DNA from: CAUPWF01 sp963515125
Lineage (GTDB): Bacteria; Bacillota; Clostridia; Lachnospirales; Lachnospiraceae
Length of the DNA stretch: 64,000 bases
Reading direction: 5' to 3'
Assembly: GCA_052116865.1 (NCBI GenBank)
Contig: JBQKKG010000003.1
Span: forward strand, 1-64,000
Part shown: positions 16,269 to 24,564 of the stretch, one piece after another
How the letters are laid out: each line of letters begins with the position of its first letter
How positions within the stretch are numbered: the first letter of the stretch is position 1
Program-made: the position numbers and the translations under genes
The notes under the pieces: model-generated
The model's database searches: none
Told to the model about the DNA's origin: nothing
Seen by the model: the letters and a program-made list of their open reading frames with translations, nothing else

Positions 16269-16497
16269 ATTGCCCTGTCCCTTTTGGACATGTTAATGTG
16301 CTATTTTCCTCGCCAGTTTCATAATATGTGGTTGCTTGCTGTGCTTGTGTTCTACCTGTTCCACACTGTGGTGACAATAAAGAACATTGCTTTGCACATC
16401 CCGTACATACTAATTTCCCAAGATAATCCTCTAAGCTTTCTCCCTCTTCTATCGGTGTAGTACGAAATCCCCTTGTCTCATTTTTTCCATTCTTCAC
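16267..16497 (-). CDS. Small cysteine-rich hypothetical protein
   Basis: The 76-residue protein has a C-x2-C-x3-C-x6-C cluster in LVCTGCAKQCSLLSPQCG at about residues 30-47, which suggests a metal or Fe-S site. The rest is low-complexity and polar. The start is uncertain: the frame begins at a GTG with no good ribosome binding site nearby (AAAGGATAACG is about 16 bases away) and is open slightly further upstream. The final residues (KGTGQ) and stop codon are encoded by the palindrome-associated sequence AAAAGGGACAGGGCAATAG. It diverges from the substrate-binding protein gene. I do not recognise a function. Confidence 0.5.
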   Translation of the reverse strand: MKNGKNETRGFRTTPIEEGESLEDYLGKLVCTGCAKQCSLLSPQCGTGRTQAQQATTYYETGEENSTLTCPKGTGQ

Positions 16498-16601
16498 ATT
16501 TGATGTATGTTCGTTATCCTTTTGCAGTATACTGGATTCCCATGAACATTTTTAAATTTTCGTAATATAATATATCATTAAGAACTATGGAGGATTGATT
16601 T

Positions 16602-17648
16602 ATGAAAAAGCGGATACTTGCACTTAGCTTAATCATGGCACTTGTCATGACATCACTTTTCGCATGTTCTTCAAAAAAAGAAGACGCGGACAGCAAAAAA
16701 GACACTAAAAAAACAGAATCTAGTGATACTAAAAAAGAAGTAACACATGTGGTACTAAATGAGGTAGCACATTCCATTTTCTATGCGCCGATGTATGTTG
16801 CAATAGAGGAAGGCTACTTTAAGGACGAGGGTATTGATCTTGAATTAGTAACAGGTTTTGGTGCGGATAAAACTATGACCGCCGTATTATCAGGTGAAGC
16901 AGAAATTGGATTTATGGGGGCTGAATCAACCATCTATACCTATCAAGAAGGCGCACAGGACGTCATTAAAAACTTTGCACAATTAACACAACGTGCTGGC
17001 AACTTCTTAGTAGCCCGGGAAGAAATGCCTGATTTTTCTTGGAAAGATCTAGTTGGAAAGGAAGTTCTTGGTGGTCGAAAAGGTGGTATGCCTGAAATGG
17101 TATTTGAGTATATTTTAAAACAGAATGATATCGACCCTTCTGAAGTAAAAATTGATCAAAGTATTGATTTTGGCTCCACTGCTGCTGCATTTTCAGGTGG
17201 ACAGGGCTTGTACACCATTGAATTTGAACCATCCGCAACCAAATTGGAACAAGAAAAAGCTGGCTATGTAGTTGCATCCCTTGGTGTTGACAGTGGTTAT
17301 GTTCCTTATACTTCTTTCTGCGCTAAGAGTAGTTATATCGATGAAAATCCCGAAGTGATTCAAGGATTTGTAAATGCATTACAAAAGGGAATGGAATATG
17401 TAAATGGCCATACTCCTGCAGAAATTGCTAAAATAATTGCTCCACAGTTTTCAGAAACAGATATAGATACTTTAACAACAATTGTAGAACGTTATCATGA
17501 ACAAGATACTTGGAAATCTGATTTGATTTTCGAAAAAGAAAGCTTTGAATTATTGCAAGACATTCTAGAGTCCGCTGGAGAATTAAAAGAACGTGTTGAT
17601 TATAAAGCTCTTGTAACTACAGATTTTGCTGATAAAGCTGCAAAGTAA
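16602..17648 (+). CDS. ABC transporter substrate-binding lipoprotein (NMT1/SsuA-like)
   Basis: The 348-residue protein starts with a lipoprotein signal (MKKRILALSL, lipobox LFAC with C22) and an acidic/lysine-rich linker. The mature part is a type II periplasmic-binding fold of the NMT1/THI5-SsuA family: YAPMYVAIEEGYFKDEGIDLELV, VLSGEAEIGFMGAESTI, and SSYIDENPEVIQGFVNALQKGM. Such proteins bind thiamine precursors, taurine/alkanesulfonates or nitrate; the ligand is not predictable. No permease or ATPase gene is adjacent, so it is an orphan here. GGAGG precedes the ATG by 8 bases. Confidence 0.88.
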   Translation: MKKRILALSLIMALVMTSLFACSSKKEDADSKKDTKKTESSDTKKEVTHVVLNEVAHSIFYAPMYVAIEEGYFKDEGIDLELVTGFGADKTMTAVLSGEAEIGFMGAESTIYTYQEGAQDVIKNFAQLTQRAGNFLVAREEMPDFSWKDLVGKEVLGGRKGGMPEMVFEYILKQNDIDPSEVKIDQSIDFGSTAAAFSGGQGLYTIEFEPSATKLEQEKAGYVVASLGVDSGYVPYTSFCAKSSYIDENPEVIQGFVNALQKGMEYVNGHTPAEIAKIIAPQFSETDIDTLTTIVERYHEQDTWKSDLIFEKESFELLQDILESAGELKERVDYKALVTTDFADKAAK

Positions 17649-17655
17649 TGATTAT

Positions 17656-17702
17656 ATAAATAACTACCACCCTTTAGGTTCTAAAGGGTGGTAGTTATTT
17701 AT
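17656..17702. terminator. Bidirectional terminator
   Basis: A perfect 22-bp stem (ATAAATAACTACCACCC with TTTAG) around a GTT loop lies between the convergent substrate-binding protein and YbaK-like genes. A/T-rich flanks exist on both sides. Confidence 0.85.
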
Positions 17703-17712
17703 ATGTGGAATA

Positions 17713-18252
17713 TTATAATTCAATGATTTTGGCGCGATGCCTTGTATATGGTAAAAATGTTTGAATCAAATGCTTCGTTTGGATTTTTATATGGCTCGTA
17801 TTGACGCCCGGATTACATCCAAACCACACTTCATCCGCAACTTCCTTGTCTAATAATAATTGCACATAATCATCCTCGTCATTCAAAAGTCCCATAATCG
17901 TCGCTGATCCTGGCGTAGTGCCAAGATACTTTTTCATCAGTTCTGCTGGTGCAAAGGAAAGATGTGAAATACCAAGTTTCTTCTCCAACGCCTTAGTATC
18001 TAAAGCTTTTGCAGCTGGCATAACTAATAGGAAAAAACTAGTCTTTTTTTGATTACATAAAAATATATTTTTCCTAATTTCCACATGCAGAGCTTTGTCA
18101 ATATCCAAACACTCCTCCATCGTAGCCGCTGCCTCATGATCCACTCTTTCATAAGGAATTTTTAATTTTTCTAACACCTGATATACTGCTTTTTCCAATG
18201 GAACCCGTTCATCTGTTGGCGCAGTCGTATAGATTTCACTTATGTGCAACAT
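17713..18252 (-). CDS. YbaK/EbsC-family prolyl-tRNA deacylase (PrdX/ProX-like)
   Basis: The 179-residue protein is a stand-alone trans-editing domain that removes mischarged amino acids, typically Ala, from tRNA-Pro. Family blocks are IPYERVDHEAAATMEECLDID, KNIFLCNQKKTSFFLLVMPAAKALD with the conserved K, LGISHLSFA, LGTTPGSATIMGLLND and EVWFGCNPGVNTSHIKI. The length is right for the longer PrdX subtype. It has AAGGAGG before the ATG and is monocistronic. Substrate specificity is inferred from family only. Confidence 0.88.
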   Translation of the reverse strand: MLHISEIYTTAPTDERVPLEKAVYQVLEKLKIPYERVDHEAAATMEECLDIDKALHVEIRKNIFLCNQKKTSFFLLVMPAAKALDTKALEKKLGISHLSFAPAELMKKYLGTTPGSATIMGLLNDEDDYVQLLLDKEVADEVWFGCNPGVNTSHIKIQTKHLIQTFLPYTRHRAKIIEL

Positions 18253-18369
18253 CCTATATCCTCCTTCACGATAATGATACTCATCTAGTTAAGTACTAGC
18301 ATAGCATAACTACATGAAAATGCCCAATATTATCTTTCAAAAAATATAGATAAATTTGATCATTATCTT

Positions 18370-19023
18370 TTACTTTTTTAGAACAGCCTTTGGTAAATTC
18401 CATCGGAAATACGTAGCACAAAGCCGGATGATTATAATCACACTAGCACTTATAATCATAACTAGATTCTGTTCAACATAACCAATTAATAATTCATATA
18501 ATACAGCACCCACCATAGAGGCACATACATAAATATGTTTTTGCATAACGCTCGGTGCACGGCCTGCAAGAACATCTCTGATCAATCCTCCGCCTACACC
18601 TGTAATAACCCCAAGAAAAATAACAAAGAATTTATATTCTTCATAACCAGCACTTATGGCAACATCTAATCCAACAACTGTAAATGTCCCCAAACCAATG
18701 GCATCAAATACGTTAACTATTTGTTCTAGCTTTCTTAGATATTCATATTTTAATAATGGTCGATTCCAACGAATAGCAATAAATAAAATAATCACAACAA
18801 CGGATGCAAGTATAACATAGACCGGTTTTTGGAACATGGATGCTGGCATCTTTCCAATTAATATATCTCGGATTAAACCTCCACCAACAGCGGTCACACT
18901 CCCCAGCACAATACACCCCAGTAGATCGAAGTTCTTTTTAAATGCAACCATAGTTCCAGATATGGCAAACGCTACCGTTCCAATTGCTTCTATTAGAAAT
19001 AAAATAGACCAATATTCTTTCAT
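18370..19023 (-). CDS. TRIC-type cation channel family protein (UPF0126)
   Basis: The 217-residue integral membrane protein has six to seven hydrophobic segments in two homologous halves, each with a glycine-rich hairpin: GSVTAVGGGLIRDIL in the first and GVITGVGGGLIRDVL in the second. This duplicated G-x-G-G-G-x-x-R-D pattern is diagnostic of the bacterial TRIC (formerly UPF0126) family. Bacterial members form trimeric monovalent-cation channels. It is transcribed alone between the deacylase and the MFS gene. Confidence 0.93.
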   Translation of the reverse strand: MKEYWSILFLIEAIGTVAFAISGTMVAFKKNFDLLGCIVLGSVTAVGGGLIRDILIGKMPASMFQKPVYVILASVVVIILFIAIRWNRPLLKYEYLRKLEQIVNVFDAIGLGTFTVVGLDVAISAGYEEYKFFVIFLGVITGVGGGLIRDVLAGRAPSVMQKHIYVCASMVGAVLYELLIGYVEQNLVMIISASVIIIIRLCATYFRWNLPKAVLKK

Positions 19024-19076
19024 CCCGTGTCCTCAATTCTTTATTCCAGTTTTTCCTTATCTTCACAAAATATAAT

Positions 19077-20327
19077 TTAGGTTCTTTTTATTTTATCAAA
19101 AGCTGCTCTCGATGACAATGAAATAATTCCAGTTATAACCGCAGCCCCTCCAATAATAACATATGTATGGTCCGGAAATTTTTGAAAAAGTCCACCATAC
19201 AATGCCTGCCCTATCGGTTGTGCACACATAGAAATGCACATGACACAGGATAGAATTTTTCCAATCAATTTTGTAGGTGTAATCCGCTGTATATAAGCAA
19301 GCATTTCTATTGTAAATAGCGTCGCTAGTAACATCATAACAAAACAACATATTAAAATCACTGCATAGGAAATGGTATCTGGAGCCTTTGCATAAAGAAC
19401 CCCTCCTATTGGTAATAATGTTAACGCTGTATAAAGCAACAGACAATAGCTTTTTTCTGGCTTTAACTTCTCTCCTAATATTCCTGCTAGTATCCCTCCT
19501 GCTAATCCACCAGCAGCCATAATTCCTTGCGCATAACCGTATAACCGATTGCCGGATTGCTCGCTAAAAGAAAGCGTCTGGGTAATAAGTACTGGAAGCC
19601 CAATAATAATAAGTGCACTTAAAAAGAGATTAAATGCAGATACAATACAAGCGATTTTCCATATAATAGGTTCTGAATGGTAGATGAATGAAAAACTATC
19701 CTTTAAATCTGACTTAGCAATTGTAAAAACAGTTCCTTTGACATGTTCTTTATGATAAGGAATTTCTATAAATAATTCCATTGTCGCAGAGACTAAAAAA
19801 CATGTAATGCTAATATATAAAATAGGTCGTAAGCCCCAAAAACCAAATACTGCCCCTCCAATCACAGGTCCAACCAAATTGGAAAGGGAACTTACTTGAT
19901 TGATGATTGCATTGGCTGGCATCAATTGACTTTGATCTACCAGATTAGGAATACTTGCTTGCACAGCTGGTTGATATGCCCCTTGTATTCCATAGAGTAT
20001 AACCATTGTAACTAATAGTAATAACACCAAATCAACTTTTCCCATCCACATCGTGTAAATCGTAATTAACAAAGCAGTGCCATAATCTAAGATAACCATA
20101 ATATTTCTTTTGTTTACTCGATCTGCAAGTAGCCCGCCAATGGGAGACAGCAGAATCATTGGAATAAAAGAACAGGCAGAGACCATTCCAAAAAGTCCTG
20201 GGGAATGGGTTTGATTTAGCAAGTACAAGGGAAGTGCGAATCTTAAAATTGCATTTCCAAAAAGTGAAATAATTTGTCCTATTACCACCATCGTAAAATC
20301 TTTCCTAAATAATTTTTTTTCTTTCAT
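19077..20327 (-). CDS. MFS transporter, probable drug efflux
   Basis: The 416-residue protein has twelve predicted transmembrane segments. GGLLADRVNKRNIMV (about 62-76) is the loop 2-3 motif of the major facilitator superfamily. Overall it resembles the MFS_3/macrolide-efflux-type proteins of Firmicutes. A TetR-family gene lies upstream on the same strand, and similar dyads precede both genes, so the transporter is probably repressed by it and induced by its ligand. The start follows AGGAGG. Confidence 0.9.
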   Translation of the reverse strand: MKEKKLFRKDFTMVVIGQIISLFGNAILRFALPLYLLNQTHSPGLFGMVSACSFIPMILLSPIGGLLADRVNKRNIMVILDYGTALLITIYTMWMGKVDLVLLLLVTMVILYGIQGAYQPAVQASIPNLVDQSQLMPANAIINQVSSLSNLVGPVIGGAVFGFWGLRPILYISITCFLVSATMELFIEIPYHKEHVKGTVFTIAKSDLKDSFSFIYHSEPIIWKIACIVSAFNLFLSALIIIGLPVLITQTLSFSEQSGNRLYGYAQGIMAAGGLAGGILAGILGEKLKPEKSYCLLLYTALTLLPIGGVLYAKAPDTISYAVILICCFVMMLLATLFTIEMLAYIQRITPTKLIGKILSCVMCISMCAQPIGQALYGGLFQKFPDHTYVIIGGAAVITGIISLSSRAAFDKIKRT

Positions 20328-20340
20328 TTATCCTCCTTTT

Positions 20341-20359
20341 CATACCTACGGTCGGTATG
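20341..20359. promoter_or_regulatory. TetR-type operator upstream of the MFS gene
   Basis: CATACC, 7 bases, GGTATG: an imperfect copy of the dyad in front of the TetR gene (21071-21093). It lies just upstream of the MFS ribosome binding site. Operator function is inference from duplication beside a TetR gene. Confidence 0.6.
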
Positions 20360-20377
20360 TTTCAATCTAAAAATAAT

Positions 20378-20396
20378 CTGCTCCATGTTAGAGCAG
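20378..20396 (-). terminator. Terminator of the TetR gene
   Basis: CTGCTC, 7-base loop, GAGCAG, followed on the minus strand by ATTATTTTTAG. It sits between the TetR stop and the MFS operator, so the MFS gene likely has its own promoter. Confidence 0.6.
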
Positions 20397-20405
20397 TTTA
20401 TTATA

Positions 20406-21059
20406 TTACTTATGTTCTTGAAATGCGGCACAGTAGTTGATATATAATTGTATCATTTCCTGATCAATTAACTCTATGCCTATGTCCTTTAGCATGTCAT
20501 TGAATATTTCACATTTTTTTATCTGAGATTCTACTGTTATTTCTTTCATCATCGGATTTAGCCAGATATTGGTTAAAAGCATCATTGCTTCCGCTAACTC
20601 TTTTGGATGCTTCACACGCAAGGATCCATCCCTTGCACCTTGTTCTAATATTGGCTGAATAAAATCTGGAGCAACCATATCGTATATCGCCTGTATCTGC
20701 ATAACAAGAAATCGCGGATTATTCATAATATTAGGTGCTACCGATATCATAATATCTTGATTCGGTGCTGATAAAGCCATCCTATAAATAGCCTTCAGCT
20801 TTTCCTTCCCATTTAAGCTAGTGTCATCTCTAATCTTCCCTAAGATAACTGCATTTTCCTTTCCCAGTCGGTCTCCCATAGCCTGTAGGATATCCTCTTT
20901 TGATTTAAAATGATGATAAATTGCACCTTTTGATAAGCCACCAAGACCGTTGATAATATCTTGGATTGAAGTGTGTTCATACCCTTGTTTTATAAAAAGT
21001 TTGGTAGCAACATCTAAAATCAAATTTACTGTTTCTTCTGGATATTTATTTCTCGTCAT
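20406..21059 (-). CDS. TetR/AcrR family repressor
   Basis: The 217-residue protein has an N-terminal TetR helix-turn-helix: VNLILDVATKLFIKQGYEHTSIQDIINGLGGLSKGAIYHHFKSKEDIL with the YHHF recognition helix. The C-terminal helical ligand domain is divergent. The start is ATG 21059 (GGAGGTGG upstream) rather than 21104. Its promoter region contains a perfect CATACATAC-N5-GTATGTATG dyad overlapping the ribosome binding region, so autorepression is likely. Confidence 0.9.
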   Translation of the reverse strand: MTRNKYPEETVNLILDVATKLFIKQGYEHTSIQDIINGLGGLSKGAIYHHFKSKEDILQAMGDRLGKENAVILGKIRDDTSLNGKEKLKAIYRMALSAPNQDIMISVAPNIMNNPRFLVMQIQAIYDMVAPDFIQPILEQGARDGSLRVKHPKELAEAMMLLTNIWLNPMMKEITVESQIKKCEIFNDMLKDIGIELIDQEMIQLYINYCAAFQEHK

Positions 21060-21070
21060 ACTTCCACCTC

Positions 21071-21093
21071 CATACATACTGTTGGTATGTATG
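21071..21093. promoter_or_regulatory. TetR-type operator in front of the TetR gene
   Basis: CATACATAC, 5 bases, GTATGTATG: perfect 9-bp arms, ending 11 bases before the TetR start codon. The core CATACC/GGTATG-like halves recur upstream of the MFS gene. Confidence 0.7.
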
Positions 21094-21136
21094 GAGGATA
21101 ACAAATATTTCTCTTATTGTCAATATCTATTTTTTC

Positions 21137-22987
21137 TTATTCAAATTTATTTTCTATTCCTGTTATTGTAACAGATGTTTTTAAATCCCCTATATTAAGA
21201 GTATAAGTTTCGCCTTCTTTCCAAATGGGATTTGAAATACAAAGCCACTGGCTTTGTACATCTACCGTATAGGAGCAAACTTCATTACCACTTTTGTCCT
21301 CCACTGTCACAACTGTTCCTGCTTCTGCCATGGATGTCAACGCCCCCACTACAAATGATTGCTTCGATTCTTTAGAAGGACTCTGAGCCATTCCTATACT
21401 TCCTGCTCCAAAAAGCACTCCACCATTCACCTCCATAGTTCCATTATAGTCAAACGTTCCATTCCCTCCATTGGTTGGTCCTTGTACCGTTACTGTTCCA
21501 TCATTTATAGTGATAGAACCATTTGAATCCAGTCCATCCCCAGAAGCCTTTATGTAAATATTTCCACCATTGATTTCAAGAGTAGAACCATCATCCTCAT
21601 TGACCGAATTCATTCCATCATCTCTTGCAGTCATTGTTATGGTTCCACCGTTTAATTTTATATTTGTTCCTTCTATTCCTTCATAACAAGTCACAATATT
21701 AAAGTCTCCATTTTCAATGGTTACATGATTATCCCCATGTATTCCATCATCCCCAGCACTTAGTTGATACGTTCCATTTGTAATGGTTACATCCTGATTA
21801 CTATGTATGGTATCATCCTCTGAATCTATCGTAAATGATCCCCCACATACTACAATATCTACATAAGATTTGAGGCCTTTCGTACTTTCATTTTCTTGGG
21901 CTTGATCTGACGGCTTCTGCCTATCCCCTAGTCGTTCTCCATCCGTTTGTTGTGGCATATCTGCCGGTACTTCTCCATCCGCCGGCTTTTGCATGTCTGT
22001 AGGTGCCCCTCCATCCACTGGCTTTTCTAGATTATTTGGAGTCTGCCCATCAGTGGTTTTGCCACCATTCATAGGTACTTCCCCACCAGCGTCACTCACA
22101 TTTGTTGCATTTGCACTTCCTGTTCCACTCTTAATTTGAAAATCACCATCATTGACATAGAGCAGTTTTTCAGCCTGCACTCCGTCATTGCCAGCTTCTA
22201 TATCAAAGGTTCCACCATCTATTATAATATAACCCTTGTCACTTTCTTTGGCATTGGTTGTTTTCATTCCATCACTACTAGCTTGCACTTGGAAGATTCC
22301 ATCCTTAATTTGAATACTGTCTTTTCCTACAATTCCATCGTCTGCTGCTGTAATGGTATAGACACCAGAAATAAAGGTAAGGTCGTCTTTGCATTGAATT
22401 CCGTTATTATAGTTTCCAATCACTTCTAAGGATCCTGTTCCATTAAAAGTCAAATCATCTTTACTAAATATGCATGCATTTGGTTCTTCGACGCTTGTAT
22501 CCTCAAGCGTATATTCTGCTGCGTCTTCTACTTGATTAATGGTCCCTTCTGAAAGGGTTACCACTACATTTCCAGCTTCTTTTATATAAATAGGTGCCGA
22601 TGTTGTACTGGATATTGTAATCGCATTGAACACCAGTTTCACATCCCCTTTATTTGCTACATCAACGATTACTTGCCCATCAGTTAACGTTCCTGCCAAT
22701 ACATAAGTTCCGGCAGCCGTTATAGATATCTTCTGCCCATCAACAGAAACCCCACTTCCAGCAACGTCAATAGAATTCTGATTGCATGTAATCTGTGTAG
22801 CAGAAGATGCTTGCCAACTTGCATCCAATTCCGCTTTGCTATAATTGCCTTCTGTTAACGTAACCGTATTACTAGTTGCGTGAGTTCCATCTTCATCAGA
22901 ATTGGTCTGCTTTGTATCGCTTGTGTTACTGCATCCTACTCCTAGCATGCATAGGACCATGAGTACCATTAATAATTTCTTCTTCAT
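21137..22987 (-). CDS. Beta-helix lipoprotein, Cthe_2159/DUF4353-type carbohydrate-binding
   Basis: The 616-residue protein has a lipoprotein signal (MKKKLLMVLM, lipobox ending GVGC). About 25-260 and 345-600 consist of short repeats with NDG/DDGI/GDDGIHG turns, the right-handed parallel beta-helix pattern of Cthe_2159-type proteins, which bind acidic polysaccharides and calcium. The two parts are joined by a linker of about 80 residues with degenerate repeats rich in GG, PTD, KPADG and Q. The C-terminus is a small beta domain (EGETYTLNIGD). The start is ATG 22987 (AAGGGGTGATGAAA before it), not the GTG at 22996. It is last in an operon with DUF4956 and VTC genes. A role in binding surface polymer is inference. 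Confidence 0.85.
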   Translation of the reverse strand: MKKKLLMVLMVLCMLGVGCSNTSDTKQTNSDEDGTHATSNTVTLTEGNYSKAELDASWQASSATQITCNQNSIDVAGSGVSVDGQKISITAAGTYVLAGTLTDGQVIVDVANKGDVKLVFNAITISSTTSAPIYIKEAGNVVVTLSEGTINQVEDAAEYTLEDTSVEEPNACIFSKDDLTFNGTGSLEVIGNYNNGIQCKDDLTFISGVYTITAADDGIVGKDSIQIKDGIFQVQASSDGMKTTNAKESDKGYIIIDGGTFDIEAGNDGVQAEKLLYVNDGDFQIKSGTGSANATNVSDAGGEVPMNGGKTTDGQTPNNLEKPVDGGAPTDMQKPADGEVPADMPQQTDGERLGDRQKPSDQAQENESTKGLKSYVDIVVCGGSFTIDSEDDTIHSNQDVTITNGTYQLSAGDDGIHGDNHVTIENGDFNIVTCYEGIEGTNIKLNGGTITMTARDDGMNSVNEDDGSTLEINGGNIYIKASGDGLDSNGSITINDGTVTVQGPTNGGNGTFDYNGTMEVNGGVLFGAGSIGMAQSPSKESKQSFVVGALTSMAEAGTVVTVEDKSGNEVCSYTVDVQSQWLCISNPIWKEGETYTLNIGDLKTSVTITGIENKFE

Positions 22988-22999
22988 TTTCATCACCCC

Positions 23000-23674
23000 T
23001 TACAGTGTATCCTGTACATGTTGTACGCGACCACATACGATAGTCAGATTCCCATTGCGACATCGAATAGCATCTATCATTTCCTTTTCTTTTGCCACTT
23101 CCTTTAACGTAATATAATATTCTAATTCATACATGCTGCCCAAATTAGTGGTCTTTACACGTTGCAATTTACATTTCTTTGTGTAATTTTGAAAAATATC
23201 TTCAAAAATTTCGGTATAATCCAAATTTTCTGCAATGGTAATTCGTAAGTCCTTTTGATCGTTCTTCCACTCTCCAAAGCGTGTTCTTCCCAAGATTAAA
23301 AACATGGCTCCAATTACAACTGTCATTAAAACTGCAAAGGTCAAAAATCCAATTCCAGTAGATAATCCAATTGCCATCGCAAAAAAGATACTAGAAATCT
23401 CCTTGGAACTTCCAGCTACAGATCTAAATCTAACCAAACTAAAGGTTCCTAATACAGCTACACTCGTTCCGAGATTACCATTTACCATCATAATTACTAG
23501 TTGAACAAGTGCCGGTAATATGACTAACGTCATCACAAAACTTTTTGTATAGGCCCCCTGACTCATATATATAATGGAAATAATCAATCCTAATATTAAT
23601 GATACCATCGTGCAGACCAGTGCGTTTTGCATAGTTAAACTTCCTTCTACATTGCCGAGTATGCTTGTAAACAT
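23000..23674 (-). CDS. DUF4956 membrane protein
   Basis: The 224-residue protein has four predicted membrane segments in the first 130 residues. These include FVMTLVILPALVQLVIMMV and the conserved FSLVRFRSVAGSSKEISSIFFAMAIGL, which is the signature region of DUF4956. A soluble C-terminal domain follows (ITIAENLDYTEIFEDIF, MYELEYYITLKEV). DUF4956 genes are typically linked to VTC-type polyphosphate polymerases, exactly as here: its start overlaps the end of the VTC gene by 28 bases, so they are translationally coupled. Its specific activity is unknown. Confidence 0.9.
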   Translation of the reverse strand: MFTSILGNVEGSLTMQNALVCTMVSLILGLIISIIYMSQGAYTKSFVMTLVILPALVQLVIMMVNGNLGTSVAVLGTFSLVRFRSVAGSSKEISSIFFAMAIGLSTGIGFLTFAVLMTVVIGAMFLILGRTRFGEWKNDQKDLRITIAENLDYTEIFEDIFQNYTKKCKLQRVKTTNLGSMYELEYYITLKEVAKEKEMIDAIRCRNGNLTIVCGRVQHVQDTL

Positions 23675-24444
23675 ATCTGTTTATCCTCCTCATCTAATTC
23701 TAGTACTTCTTGTGCTTCTTTTTTTTGTTCCATCTGTTCGTTATTTATTTCTAACATGTAATTTTTAACTGCGTGTTTATAAATCGTCCCATATTTTGAG
23801 AAAGAGACCGGATAAATCTCTAATTTTGACAATATTTGAACTAACCAGATGGGATAGGATTGCTGGACTTTGATTTCCATCAAATACCTCCGTCCGTCCA
23901 AGATCTCTCCATCATCACCAGCACTTAAAACTAATCGTTCACTCCTGCTACGAATATTTTGGTCTATCGTAATACGAAGTTCCGAATTTTCTATCCCAAT
24001 ATATGCAACTCTATCGTATGCTAAAAATAGTTTTGGTTTTGGTTTATAAAATTGAAAAAAATATTCAATTTCTTTGTAAATCTGATTATTATGACCTTCC
24101 AATTTTCCACAGTCTAGAAATTGTTTCGCTTCCACATAAGGTAGTTCCATCCTTCGTTTATACACAATCCCATTATATTTTTTCTTTATTTCTAAAAAGA
24201 TATTTGTTTCATCGGTTACTTTACCATAGCCACGTATCCGAAATTTCTCTTTGTACCTTGGTCCTTCAATCGAATTTCGAATTAAGTCATATGTATCGGT
24301 ATCAAAATAAATATTACTAATCGTATGCAAACCAAACTGGTCTTGACATATATAAGGTTTTGTCATTTCTTTAAAATCATCATACTGTTCTTTGGACATA
24401 CTATACTTTTTCTCAACACGTTGAAATGTATTGTTTACTTTCAC
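23647..24444 (-). CDS. VTC-domain polyphosphate polymerase-like protein
   Basis: The 265-residue protein is a CYTH-like tunnel-fold VTC domain, related to the yeast Vtc4 polyphosphate polymerase. Inward-pointing basic/acidic residues are seen in QRVEKKYSMSKEQ, YKEKFRIRGYGKV, FLEIKKKYNGIVYKRRM and LFLAYDRVAYIG, ending in GRRYLMEIKVQQSYPIW. No SPX domain is present, as usual in bacteria. The best start is the GTG at 24444 behind AAAGGAGG; the ATG at 24462 overlaps that Shine-Dalgarno. It is the first gene of the VTC-DUF4956-beta-helix operon. Confidence 0.88.
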   Translation of the reverse strand: MKVNNTFQRVEKKYSMSKEQYDDFKEMTKPYICQDQFGLHTISNIYFDTDTYDLIRNSIEGPRYKEKFRIRGYGKVTDETNIFLEIKKKYNGIVYKRRMELPYVEAKQFLDCGKLEGHNNQIYKEIEYFFQFYKPKPKLFLAYDRVAYIGIENSELRITIDQNIRSRSERLVLSAGDDGEILDGRRYLMEIKVQQSYPIWLVQILSKLEIYPVSFSKYGTIYKHAVKNYMLEINNEQMEQKKEAQEVLELDEEDKQICLQAYSAM

Positions 24445-24518
24445 AACATCTCCTCCTTTCATTATTTTAGTGTAAAGAAAAGTTATGTTAAAAAATTGTT
24501 AATTTTGTGAAAATTAAA

Positions 24519-24564
24519 TGAAATGGGGACGGGGGCAATGTACATTGCCCCCGTCCCCATTTCA
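24519..24564. repeat. Dispersed GC-rich palindrome, copy B
   Basis: Two 22-base arms (TGAAAT then GGGGACGGGGGCAATG) around TA. It abuts the stop codon of the ABC permease gene: the TAG lies in AATAGTGAAAT, the same edge sequence as in copy A. It can serve as that operon's terminator. Confidence 0.95.
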
